A DNA stretch of 64,000 bases, from NCBI GenBank assembly GCA_031553225.1, contig JAVBLU010000017.1, positions 1 through 64,000 on the forward strand, written 5' to 3'. The position numbers were made by a program, and so were the translations under genes. The notes beneath the pieces are model-generated. The model saw nothing but the letters and a program-made list of their open reading frames with translations. It did no database searches and was not told the DNA's origin. How positions within the stretch are numbered: the stretch's first letter is position 1; the number at the start of each line of letters is the position of its first letter. This DNA is from JAVBLU01 sp031553225 (GTDB lineage: Bacteria > Bacillota > Clostridia > Christensenellales > UBA1750). Positions 24,290 to 33,415 of the stretch are shown here, piece by piece.

Positions 24290-25378
24290 TTGAAAAACGG
24301 CGGCGCGCACAGCGCGATTCTCGGACACATGGAGCAGGTGCTGCTTCGTTCGCAACTGGAGATTGATGTGCTGGACGCAAACGGCGTACGCCTTATTTCC
24401 CGAAACCTGCGCGGCGAGGTGGACGCGGATTTTCTGCGCATGTCCTGGGAGAGCGGCGTGGAAGCGAACGTCTTCGCCGGTATGGCGTATCTGCGCCTGG
24501 ACCTGCCGCCCGTGTTCGCCCTAAGCTCCCCCATCCCGCGCGACGGCGGCGTGCCGGGGCAGCTGTATTTGGCCGCGGCGCTTCTGCAGGCGCTCATGCA
24601 GGCGGAAATGACCGTACCGAGCCAAAGCGAAGTATACAGCATGGCCCTGTCCGACCACCCCGACCAGGTGGCTATCGAGGCCTGCGCGATGGATTTTGAC
24701 ATCCCCTGCGAGGCCGAGCGCTGCGTGATGCTCTTCCATGTGCTCACAGACTCCACCGAGGTTGTAACGCGCGTGCTGCAAACCCTGTTTACACCGCAGT
24801 CGGGCGACGCGGTGCTGCCCATTGACCGCCACACCGTAGCGCTGTGCAAATCCATGGACGACAGCGTGGCTTTTGAGGACATGGAGCAGCTGGCGCGCGC
24901 CGTGGACGATACCGTGATGAGTGAGACCGGGCTTCAAATTCTCATCGGCGTGGGCGAACCCCGCCGCTACCTCTACCAGCTGGGCGAATCGCTGCACGAA
25001 GCCCGCCAGGCGATCAACATCGGCCGGCTCTATCGGCCGGACGAGCGGCTCTTCCTGTTCCGCCGCCTGCTGCTGGAGCGTCTGCTTTGCGAGGTGCCTG
25101 CCGAAGTGGCCGGGCGGTATCACCAGGCCCTGTTCGGCAAGCGTCAGCAGCGCTTTACCTCCGAGGAGATGCTCAACACCATCGACAAGTTTTTCGCCTG
25201 CTCGCTCAACCTCTCCGAGGCGGCGCGCCAGCTCTATATCCACCGCAACACGCTCGTCTATCGCCTGGACAAATTCCAGAAGGCCACCGGCCTTGACCTG
25301 CGAAAGTTTGAGGACGCCGTCACCTTCCGCATCATGATGTTGCTGGGCCGCGGGCACGACGCAAAGCGGGCGAAGTAG
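24290..25378 (+). CDS. CdaR/PucR-family transcriptional regulator
   Basis: 362 residues. The N-terminal 130 form the CdaR sugar-diacid-recognition-like domain (SQLEIDVLDANG, LRMSWESGVEANVFAG), followed by a GGDEF-like middle part. The C-terminal PucR helix-turn-helix (about 305-360) reads LNLSEAARQLYIHRNTLVYR. Family members respond to sugar acids or related metabolites. The start is TTG at 24290 after GGGGAGGG. It is followed one base later by malic enzyme, so it may control organic-acid or C4 metabolism; the ligand is unknown. Confidence 0.87.
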   Translation: MKNGGAHSAILGHMEQVLLRSQLEIDVLDANGVRLISRNLRGEVDADFLRMSWESGVEANVFAGMAYLRLDLPPVFALSSPIPRDGGVPGQLYLAAALLQALMQAEMTVPSQSEVYSMALSDHPDQVAIEACAMDFDIPCEAERCVMLFHVLTDSTEVVTRVLQTLFTPQSGDAVLPIDRHTVALCKSMDDSVAFEDMEQLARAVDDTVMSETGLQILIGVGEPRRYLYQLGESLHEARQAINIGRLYRPDERLFLFRRLLLERLLCEVPAEVAGRYHQALFGKRQQRFTSEEMLNTIDKFFACSLNLSEAARQLYIHRNTLVYRLDKFQKATGLDLRKFEDAVTFRIMMLLGRGHDAKRAK

Positions 25379-25379
25379 C

Positions 25380-26534
<1,155 letters not shown>

Positions 26535-26654
26535 GCGGCGATGGGGCTTGGGGGCGCTGCCCTCCACACATCCCGTCACGGGATATCATCCCGTGGATCG
26601 CCCGTGGGGCATGGGCGCTGTTGTGCTGCGGGCATGCGGAGCGATCATTATGAA

Positions 26655-26690
26655 AAGGCCCGGCGGCGCTTCTAAGTGCCGCCGGGCCTT
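26655..26690. terminator. Bidirectional terminator between malic enzyme and tetR-type gene
   Basis: Perfect 13-bp stem AAGGCCCGGCGGC/GCCGCCGGGCCTT with a 10-base loop. The minus-strand copy is followed by TTTTCA, the plus-strand copy by only TT. Confidence 0.78.
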
Positions 26691-26720
26691 CGTGCGTTTT
26701 GGGTGCGGCTTGTCGCGCCG

Positions 26721-27461
26721 TCAGGAAAGGACGTCTTTGGGCAGGTCGTCGCTGGGCACGTGCAGCCCGCACGCGCGCAGGTGGTTCTCCCAAATGGCTT
26801 GGCATATCTCGGCCATGCGCCGCATCTGGAAGATGACGATGGAGCCGAACGGGGCGTCGAGCAGCTTTTCTATGGCGTGGCGGTACAGTTCCAGGCGCTC
26901 AAGAACGCGCACCATATCCGGCGGGTCCTCGCCCAGCTGCGCCAGCATCGAGGCGATCTCGTCCGTCAGATTTAGCCCCAGCTGCAGTATAAGCAGGCCA
27001 ATGGCGTCCGGATACGGCGAAAAAAACACGCCGTCCGCCACGCCCTTGGCGATGATGTCGTTAAATAAAGGAAGCGTGCGCGTCAGGTTCGCCATCTTCA
27101 GCTTTTCCCGCATCATCAGGTTGTGGTCGTGGTAGGCAACGCGGATCAGCATCCCCAGGAAGTCCACCTGTTCCTCCTGCCAGATGCCGTTTTTGTCGAA
27201 CATGGCATTCAACTGGTCCACAGCGCTGCCCGGGCAGGAGAGCACGGCTGCGTGCGCCGCCTGAAAACTCTGCTCGGCCTTGTCCTCGCAGATCGCCTCC
27301 AGAAGCTCCTCCTTGGATAGGAAATGGTGATAAAAGCCGCCTTTGGACAAGCGCAACTCGTTTAAAATATCCTGAATGGTCGTCGCTTCATAGCCCCTGG
27401 TCAGGAAAAGCCGCTCGGATACGGCAATGATATCCCTGCGCCGACGTTCGCCCTTGCGCAC
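26721..27461 (-). CDS. TetR/AcrR-family transcriptional regulator
   Basis: 246 residues. The N-terminal helix-turn-helix spans about residues 5-50 (LFLTRGYEATTIQDIL, LRLSKGGFYHHFLSKEELLE). The all-helical ligand domain is somewhat longer than usual (about 190 residues). The frame is open to an ATG at 27503, but that codon lies only four bases from the -10 element, so it cannot be on the transcript in a useful position. GTG at 27461, five bases after GGGAGGGG, is the better start. The gene is divergent from phosphoglycerate mutase; the regulated genes are not evident. Confidence 0.88.
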   Translation of the reverse strand: MRKGERRRRDIIAVSERLFLTRGYEATTIQDILNELRLSKGGFYHHFLSKEELLEAICEDKAEQSFQAAHAAVLSCPGSAVDQLNAMFDKNGIWQEEQVDFLGMLIRVAYHDHNLMMREKLKMANLTRTLPLFNDIIAKGVADGVFFSPYPDAIGLLILQLGLNLTDEIASMLAQLGEDPPDMVRVLERLELYRHAIEKLLDAPFGSIVIFQMRRMAEICQAIWENHLRACGLHVPSDDLPKDVLS

Positions 27462-27507
27462 GGCAACCCCTCCCGGCTGGTATAACCTTGGTCGGTTTTC
27501 CATTTTT

Positions 27508-27536
27508 ATTATACGGTTTCCTTAGGGAGAGTTCAA
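27508..27536 (-). promoter_or_regulatory. Sigma-A promoter of the TetR-type gene
   Basis: Minus strand: TTGAAC, 17 bases and TATAAT, giving a leader of about 40 bases to the GTG start. Its position rules out the longer frame. Confidence 0.72.
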
Positions 27537-27569
27537 TATGCCGCGGCAAATATCGCCTGCCCCGCGCGC

Positions 27570-27598
27570 TTCCCACGGCCGCCGCGCTGTGCTATACT
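27570..27598 (+). promoter_or_regulatory. Extended -10 promoter of the phosphoglycerate mutase operon
   Basis: TTCCCA, 17 bases and TGC-TATACT (extended -10), 32 bases before the ATG. It is divergent from the TetR-type promoter, with 33 bases between the two -35 regions. Confidence 0.6.
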
Positions 27599-27630
27599 GC
27601 ACGCATGAAATATCCAGCAGGAGGCTTTGA

Positions 27631-28845
27631 ATGAAGTATGTGCTGATCATCGGCGACGGCATGGCCGATCGGCCTCTGGCCGAGCTTCAGGGGCGCACCG
27701 TGCTGCAGGCCGCGGTTACGCCGGTTATGGACCGCCTTGCCAAAGCCGGGCGCGTTGGCCTTGTGCGCACGGTGCCAAACGGCGTGCCTGCAGGCAGCGA
27801 TACGGCCATTCTCTCCATCTTCGGATGCGATCCGCTCGTTCACTACACCGGCCGCTCGCCGCTGGAGGCGGCCGGCGCGGACGTGTTCCTTCACGAAGGC
27901 GAGGTCTCCCTTCGCTGCAATCTCGTCAGCGTGGAGGGCGGCCTGCCGGGCGGCGTTATGCGCTCCCATTCCGGCGGCGCGGTGGAGGGAGACGAAGCGG
28001 TTGCGCTCATGCAGGCGCTCATCGCCGATCCGGCTTGCGCCGCCATCATGGCCGAGCTGTCCATGCGCTTTGCGCTCACCCGTTCATTCCGCCACATCGC
28101 CGTGATGAAGGGCGACGCCGAAGGGCTGCAGCTGACGCCCCCGCACGACCGGCTCGGACAAGACGTTCACAGGCATCTGCCCGCGGGCGGCTGCGCCGAT
28201 GCGCTGCTTGCCCTGATGATGGCCGCGCAGAAGGTGCTCCAGAATCACCCCGTGAACGCGGCCCGCGCCGCGCGCGGGGCTATGCCCGTCACGGGCGTAT
28301 GGTTCTGGGGCGCGGGCACGCTCGTGCGCCTGCCCTCCTTTCTCGAGCGTTTCGGTACGGGCGGAACCGTATCCAGCGCCGTGCCGCTCGTGCAGGGCAT
28401 TGCCAAGCTTTGCGGCCTTTGCGCCCCAAATATCCGGGGCGCAAACGGCGAGATCGACACGAATTACGCCGGCAAGATGGAGGCTGCGCTTTGCGGACTT
28501 GCCGGGAACGACTTTTGCGCGGTGCACGTGGAGGCGCCGGACGAGTGCGGCCATGCAGGCGACCTCAAGGGAAAAATCCGCGCCGTTGAAGCGCTGGACG
28601 AACGGCTCCTCGCGCCCATGACGGCGGAGCTGTCAAAGCGCTTCGGCGCCTTTCGCATGCTCGTTCTGCCCGACCATCCAACGCCCATTGCCACCCGCAC
28701 GCACGACGCCTCTCCCGTGCCGTTCCTGTTGTATGACAGCCGCCTGGATACGAAGGAGGGCCGCACGCTGGACGAGGTTTCCGCAGCCGCCGGACCGCTG
28801 GTGGACCCGGGCACCAAGCTGATCGCCATGCTTCTGGAGAAATAA
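27631..28845 (+). CDS. apgM: 2,3-bisphosphoglycerate-independent phosphoglycerate mutase, archaeal type
   Basis: 404-residue alkaline-phosphatase-superfamily enzyme that interconverts 3- and 2-phosphoglycerate. The start KYVLIIGDGMADRP carries the first metal Asp and is diagnostic of the ApgM (phosphonopyruvate-decarboxylase-related) form. GSDTAILSIFG supplies the catalytic Ser/Thr region. VHVEAPDECGHAGD and LPDHPTPI hold later metal ligands. A homoserine-kinase-like (ThrH/ApgM) role is a remote alternative. AGGAGG lies upstream of the ATG. It heads a run with uvrC two bases downstream. Confidence 0.92.
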   Translation: MKYVLIIGDGMADRPLAELQGRTVLQAAVTPVMDRLAKAGRVGLVRTVPNGVPAGSDTAILSIFGCDPLVHYTGRSPLEAAGADVFLHEGEVSLRCNLVSVEGGLPGGVMRSHSGGAVEGDEAVALMQALIADPACAAIMAELSMRFALTRSFRHIAVMKGDAEGLQLTPPHDRLGQDVHRHLPAGGCADALLALMMAAQKVLQNHPVNAARAARGAMPVTGVWFWGAGTLVRLPSFLERFGTGGTVSSAVPLVQGIAKLCGLCAPNIRGANGEIDTNYAGKMEAALCGLAGNDFCAVHVEAPDECGHAGDLKGKIRAVEALDERLLAPMTAELSKRFGAFRMLVLPDHPTPIATRTHDASPVPFLLYDSRLDTKEGRTLDEVSAAAGPLVDPGTKLIAMLLEK

Positions 28846-28847
28846 CC

Positions 28848-30677
28848 ATGCCCACGCTGCAAGAAAAACTGCACCTTCTGCCCGACAGCCCCGGCGTGTA
28901 TCTGATGAAGGACGCCGGAGAGGTTATCTATATCGGCAAGGCCGTGTCGCTGAAGAACCGCGTGCGCCAGTATTTCCAGGCCACACGCGGGCATGGGCCC
29001 AAGGTGCGCGCCATGGTGGAAAAGATCGACGACTTCGATATCATTCTGTGCGACAGCGAGCTGGAAGCCCTGATGCTGGAGTGCAACCTGATAAAGAAGA
29101 ACCGACCGTGGTACAATATCCTGTTGAAGGACGACAAGCACTATCCCTACATCCGCGTGGGCGTCGGGGAGGCATTCCCGACGGCCACCATGGTGCGCAA
29201 GGCCGAGCAGGACGGGGCGCGCTACTTTGGGCCGTACCAGGGCACAACGCTGATTCGCGACGTGCTGGACGTCGTGCGCGCCGTGTTCCCCCTGCGCACG
29301 TGCACCCGCGACATGGCCAAACGGGCCGCGCGGCCCTGCCTTCAGCACGAGCTGGGGCGGTGCCTTGCCCCGTGCGTCGGGCGCGTGGGACAGGAGGAGT
29401 ACGCGGCCGTGGCGGCGCAGGTCGTGCGCTTCCTTTCCGGCAAGCAGGGCGACGTTGTGCGCGATCTTCAGGCGCAGATGGTCCAGGCTGTCGCCGATCT
29501 GCAGTTCGAGCGCGCCGCCGTGCTGCGCGACCGCATTGCCGCTATCGAGGGCCTGGAGCAAAAGCAAAAGGTGCTCACCACCGGCGGGGACGACATGGAC
29601 GTGCTCGCCCTTTCGCGCATCGGCGAGGACGCCGTGATCAACGCCCTGTTCCTACGCGACGGCAAGCTCATCGGCGCGGAGAATTTCCCTTTGGAGCGCC
29701 TGGGCGAGGAGAGCGAGGCGGAACTGCTTCAGGAGTTTATGCTGCAGTTTTACGACGACGCGCCCTTTGTGCCCCCGCGCGTCCTGCTGCCGGCGCCACT
29801 GCCGGACGCCTCCGTGATGGAGGAGTTGCTCGGGCAGAAAAAAGGCGCCAAGGTGGCCCTGCTTGTGCCTCAGCGGGGCGACAAAAAGAAGCTGGTGGAC
29901 ATGGCCGGCCGCAACGCCAAGGACGCCCTGGCCAAACACCTGTCCGAGCAGGAGCGCAAGTCGCGCCGCTCCCAGGGGGCCATGGCCGAGCTGCAGGCCG
30001 CCCTCGGCCTTCCGGTGCTTCCGCGCCGCATCGAGGCGTACGATATCTCCAACACACAGGGCGCGCAGTCCGTCGCGTCCATGGTCGTCTTTCAGGACGG
30101 CGACGCCCTTCGATCGGGCTACCGTCAGTTTAAGATCAGGACCGTGGTCGGCGCGGACGATTTTGCCTCCATGCAGGAGGCGCTCACCAGGCGCTTTCGC
30201 CACGCGGCTGAAGGGGACGAACGCTTTGGCGCCCTGCCGGACGCCGTGCTCATCGACGGCGGGCCGGAGCAGCTCAAGCGCGCTTTGGAGGGCATGCGCA
30301 GCCAGGGGTTCAGCGTGCCCATGTTCTCTTTGGCGAAGCAGCTGGAGGAGGTCTATCTGGAAGGGCGAGACGACACGATTCTGCTGCCCCGGCACGGGGA
30401 GGCGCTTCACCTGATCCAGCGCATCCGCGACGAGGCGCACCGCTTTGCCATCACCAGCCATCGGGCCCTGCGCGGCAAAGCGTCCGTGCGCTCGGCGCTG
30501 GACGACATCGCGGGTGTGGGACCAACGCGCAAGCGAGCCCTTTTGCAGCACTTCGGCAGCATCAGCAAGATTGCCGCCGCAACGCGGGAAGAGCTGCGCG
30601 CCGTCAAGGGCGTGGACAGCCGCTCGGCCGAGGCGGTATACGGACATTTTCATCCGCCCGGACCGGCGGATGCCTGA
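28848..30677 (+). CDS. uvrC: Excinuclease ABC subunit C
   Basis: 609-residue nucleotide-excision-repair endonuclease that makes both incisions with UvrAB. The GIY-YIG domain is at the N-terminus (GVYLMKDAGEVIYIGK, 15-30). The Cys cluster (CTRDMAKRAARPC, then CLAPC) would bind [4Fe-4S], and the UVR motif follows (LQFERAAVLRDRI). The RNase H-like 5'-incision domain contains DISNTQG, IDGGPEQL and DEAHRFAI, and the C-terminus has helix-hairpin-helix repeats (VGPTRKRALLQHFGS). Length is normal. The ATG is two bases after the mutase stop, with GGAG in the preceding gene. Confidence 0.97.
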   Translation: MPTLQEKLHLLPDSPGVYLMKDAGEVIYIGKAVSLKNRVRQYFQATRGHGPKVRAMVEKIDDFDIILCDSELEALMLECNLIKKNRPWYNILLKDDKHYPYIRVGVGEAFPTATMVRKAEQDGARYFGPYQGTTLIRDVLDVVRAVFPLRTCTRDMAKRAARPCLQHELGRCLAPCVGRVGQEEYAAVAAQVVRFLSGKQGDVVRDLQAQMVQAVADLQFERAAVLRDRIAAIEGLEQKQKVLTTGGDDMDVLALSRIGEDAVINALFLRDGKLIGAENFPLERLGEESEAELLQEFMLQFYDDAPFVPPRVLLPAPLPDASVMEELLGQKKGAKVALLVPQRGDKKKLVDMAGRNAKDALAKHLSEQERKSRRSQGAMAELQAALGLPVLPRRIEAYDISNTQGAQSVASMVVFQDGDALRSGYRQFKIRTVVGADDFASMQEALTRRFRHAAEGDERFGALPDAVLIDGGPEQLKRALEGMRSQGFSVPMFSLAKQLEEVYLEGRDDTILLPRHGEALHLIQRIRDEAHRFAITSHRALRGKASVRSALDDIAGVGPTRKRALLQHFGSISKIAAATREELRAVKGVDSRSAEAVYGHFHPPGPADA

Positions 30678-30729
30678 CGGCCGCCCTCCGATCCGATCCA
30701 CAGTTTCTAATATGCACGGGAGGTTTCAT

Positions 30730-31593
30730 ATGATTGTTGCGCAGGGATGGCGCGATTACCAGGTGCTCGACACGGGCGAGGGCGAGAAGTTGGAGCGCTG
30801 GGGCGAGGTGGTGCTGCGCAGGCCCGACCCGCAGGTGATCTGGCCGGCCGCCCGGCCCGAAATGTGGTCGGGCGCGCACGCCAGGTACCAGCGAAGCGAC
30901 ACCGGCGGCGGAAGCTGGCACTTTGCGAAAAACATTCCAGACTCTTGGTCGGTTTCCTACGACGAGCTGTCGTTCATCGTGCGGCCGACCGGTTTCAAGC
31001 ATACCGGGCTCTTCCCGGAACAGGCCGCGAACTGGGATTTCATGTCCGGCCTCATCAGCGGCGCGGGCCGCCCTGTGCGCGTGCTCAATCTGTTTGGCTA
31101 TACGGGCGGGGCGAGCATTGCCTGCGCCGCCGCAGGCGCGGAGGTGACGCACGTGGACGCCGCCAAGGGCATGGTGGAGTGGGCGAAGGAGAACATGGCC
31201 GCCTCGGCCCTCCAAGACCGTCCCGTGCGCTACCTTGTGGACGATGCCGTGAAGTTTGTGCAGCGCGAGGAACGACGCGGCCGCGCCTACGAAGGGATTG
31301 TGATGGACCCGCCAAGCTACGGCCGCGGCCCGGACGGCCAGGTATGGAAGCTGGAGACGGCCATCTACCCGCTGCTTTGCGCCGCTGCGCAGCTGCTGAG
31401 CGAGCAGCCGCTGTTCTTTTTGGTAAACGCCTATACCACGGGCCTTCAGCCAGCCGTGCTGTCCATGCTGCTGCGCCGCACGGTGTGTCTGCGCCGGCCG
31501 GGGCAGGTGTACGCAGACGAGCTCGGCCTACCCATCGCGTCCGGGGGCGTGCTGCCCTGCGGCGCCGTAGGGCGGTGGGTGGCGGGCGCATGA
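30730..31593 (+). CDS. RlmI/RlmK-like class I SAM-dependent rRNA methyltransferase
   Basis: 287 residues. The Rossmann methyltransferase core has motif I LNLFGYTGGASI near 120, the Asp of motif II in VTHVDAAKGMVEWA, and motif IV MDPPSYGRG near 192, typical of 23S rRNA cytosine-C5 methyltransferases of the RlmI/YccW group. The N-terminal PUA domain of full RlmI is missing, so this is the short form. The frame is open upstream, but ATG at 30730 follows GGGAGG. Its stop overlaps the pseudouridine synthase start (ATGA), linking two RNA-modification genes. Confidence 0.88.
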   Translation: MIVAQGWRDYQVLDTGEGEKLERWGEVVLRRPDPQVIWPAARPEMWSGAHARYQRSDTGGGSWHFAKNIPDSWSVSYDELSFIVRPTGFKHTGLFPEQAANWDFMSGLISGAGRPVRVLNLFGYTGGASIACAAAGAEVTHVDAAKGMVEWAKENMAASALQDRPVRYLVDDAVKFVQREERRGRAYEGIVMDPPSYGRGPDGQVWKLETAIYPLLCAAAQLLSEQPLFFLVNAYTTGLQPAVLSMLLRRTVCLRRPGQVYADELGLPIASGGVLPCGAVGRWVAGA

Positions 31594-32243
31594 AGGTGCT
31601 CTTCGAGGACAACCACCTGCTCGCCGTCGACAAGCCTGCCGGCATGCCCGTGCAGGCGGACGAGAGCGGGGCTGACGACGCGCTCACGCTTGCGCGCGCC
31701 TACATCAAGGAGCGCTGGCAAAAGCCCGGCGCGGTGTACCTCGGCCTGGTGCACCGCCTGGACCGCCCGGTAAGCGGCGTGCTGCTGTTCGCCCGCACGT
31801 CCAAGGCGGCGGCGCGCCTGTCGGAGCAGTTCCGCGCCCGCACGGCGCGCAAGGAGTACCACGCGGTGGTGGTGGGCGTCCCCCCGCCCGCGGGAACCTG
31901 GACTGATTGCTTGCGCAAGGACGAAGCCACCCGCATGGTGTCGGTGGTGGCTAAGGACGCACCAGGGGGCCAGGACGCCTCGCTCGCCTACGAGGTGCTG
32001 TGCACGCGCAACGGCCTGTCGCTTTTGCGCATCGATCTGCATACCGGCCGCCCGCACCAGATTCGCGTGCAGTGCCAAAGCCGCGGCTTTCCCATTTGGG
32101 CCGACGCGCGCTATGGCGCGGCATTGCCCGGCGCGGACATCGCCCTGCGCGCCACCCGCCTGGCCATCGAACATCCCACGCTGCGCACGCAAACCGTCAT
32201 CTGCGCGCCGCTGCCCGGCGCGCCGCCCTGGTCGCTCTTTTAG
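31590..32243 (+). CDS. RluA-family pseudouridine synthase
   Basis: 217-residue RNA pseudouridine synthase. The catalytic Asp58 is in HRLDRPVSG, the family hallmark. LHTGRPHQIRVQ and the final ATRLAIEHP strand are also typical. No S4 RNA-binding domain precedes the catalytic domain, so it is the short RluA/YqcB-like form. The target position is not predictable. Translation is coupled to the methyltransferase by an ATGA overlap. Confidence 0.93.
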   Translation: MKVLFEDNHLLAVDKPAGMPVQADESGADDALTLARAYIKERWQKPGAVYLGLVHRLDRPVSGVLLFARTSKAAARLSEQFRARTARKEYHAVVVGVPPPAGTWTDCLRKDEATRMVSVVAKDAPGGQDASLAYEVLCTRNGLSLLRIDLHTGRPHQIRVQCQSRGFPIWADARYGAALPGADIALRATRLAIEHPTLRTQTVICAPLPGAPPWSLF

Positions 32244-32273
32244 GCCGCCCGCACAGGCCGGGGCAGGTTATCA

Positions 32274-32302
32274 TTGCGCCGGCGGCCACTTCGCGGTATG
32301 AT
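32274..32302 (+). promoter_or_regulatory. Sigma-A promoter of the phoH operon
   Basis: TTGCGC, 17 bases and TATGAT, about 50 bases before the phoH start. Confidence 0.6.
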
Positions 32303-32352
32303 GAACCAGGAGCACACGCAAAGCAACATTGTCGCAGGAGGCTGTGTCTTCT

Positions 32353-33330
32353 TTGAACCAGATGGAAATCAAGACGACCCGCGTCGTGAACGTGGACTCG
32401 GCCGACCACCTCTCATCGCTCTTTGGCAACTACGACGAGAACGTCCGCGTGATTGAGGAAGAGCTGGGCGTGGAGATCAAGACGCGCGACACGCAGATTG
32501 TGGTGGCGGGCGATCCGTCCGCCTCGGAAGTGGCGGAGGTGGTCGTGCGCAAGCTGATCGGCATGATCAGCCGCCGCGAGAGCGTGGACAAGACGCGCAT
32601 CCGCTATGCCGTAGGCCTTGCGCGCGCCGGAAAGGCCGACCTGATCGAAACAATTCCCCAGGACGTTGTCGCCATCACCAGCCGCGGCAAGCCCGTGCGC
32701 TGCAAGACGTTGGGGCAAAAGCAGTACGTGGAGGCCATGCGCCGCAACACGCTCACCTTCGCCATTGGCCCGGCCGGCACGGGCAAGACGTATCTGGCCA
32801 TGTGCATGGCCGTGGTGGCGCTCAAAAACAAAGAGGTGGAGCGTATCATCCTCACCCGCCCGGCGGTGGAGGCGGGCGAGCGACTTGGGTTTTTGCCGGG
32901 CGACTTGCAGTCCAAGGTGGATCCGTACCTGCGCCCGCTCTACGACGCCCTGCACGAGCTGCTCGGAGCGGAGTCGTACGCGCGCCTGCAGGAGCGGGGG
33001 CAGATCGAGGTGGCGCCCCTGGCGTACATGCGGGGCCGCACGCTCTCCGACGCCTACATCATTTTGGACGAGGCGCAGAACACCACGCAGGAACAAATGA
33101 AAATGTTCCTGACGCGCTTTGGCTTTGGGTCGAAGGTGGTCGTCACGGGCGACACCACGCAGATTGACCTGCCGGACGGGCGCAGAAGCGGGCTGCTGCA
33201 GGCCGTCGACGTGCTGCGCGGCATCGAAAACATCGCCGTGTCGCAGCTGACGCATCGCGACGTGGTGCGCCACGAGCTGGTTCAGCTCATCGTACGAGCC
33301 TACGAGAAGGCCGACAGGCGCGAACGTTAA
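32353..33330 (+). CDS. phoH: PhoH-family ATPase (PhoH/YbeZ)
   Basis: 325-residue P-loop ATPase related to superfamily-I helicase cores; members act with YbeY in RNA metabolism. An N-terminal KH-like/dodecamer region covers about 1-100, Walker A GPAGTGKT is at 139-146, TRPAVEAGERLGFLPGDL follows, and Walker B is IILDEAQN. The frame allows a TTG at 32329, but that codon precedes AGGAGG (32336-32341). TTG at 32353 (11 bases after it) is preferred; ATG at 32362 is possible. It heads phoH-pgpH-ybeY-cdd-era, a conserved order. Confidence 0.93.
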   Translation: MNQMEIKTTRVVNVDSADHLSSLFGNYDENVRVIEEELGVEIKTRDTQIVVAGDPSASEVAEVVVRKLIGMISRRESVDKTRIRYAVGLARAGKADLIETIPQDVVAITSRGKPVRCKTLGQKQYVEAMRRNTLTFAIGPAGTGKTYLAMCMAVVALKNKEVERIILTRPAVEAGERLGFLPGDLQSKVDPYLRPLYDALHELLGAESYARLQERGQIEVAPLAYMRGRTLSDAYIILDEAQNTTQEQMKMFLTRFGFGSKVVVTGDTTQIDLPDGRRSGLLQAVDVLRGIENIAVSQLTHRDVVRHELVQLIVRAYEKADRRER

Positions 33331-33415
33331 GGTTACCCAGCAGCGCGGGCGGACAGCCTAATGACGATAAAGCAGGCTGCGCTTGAGCAGCCCATCAAAA
33401 GAAGGCGGTGAGCAT

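Noticed and set aside
27462..27503. Longer TetR start at ATG 27503
   Set aside because: This ATG is four bases from the -10 box and would be at or before the transcript start; GTG at 27461 has a proper ribosome-binding site.
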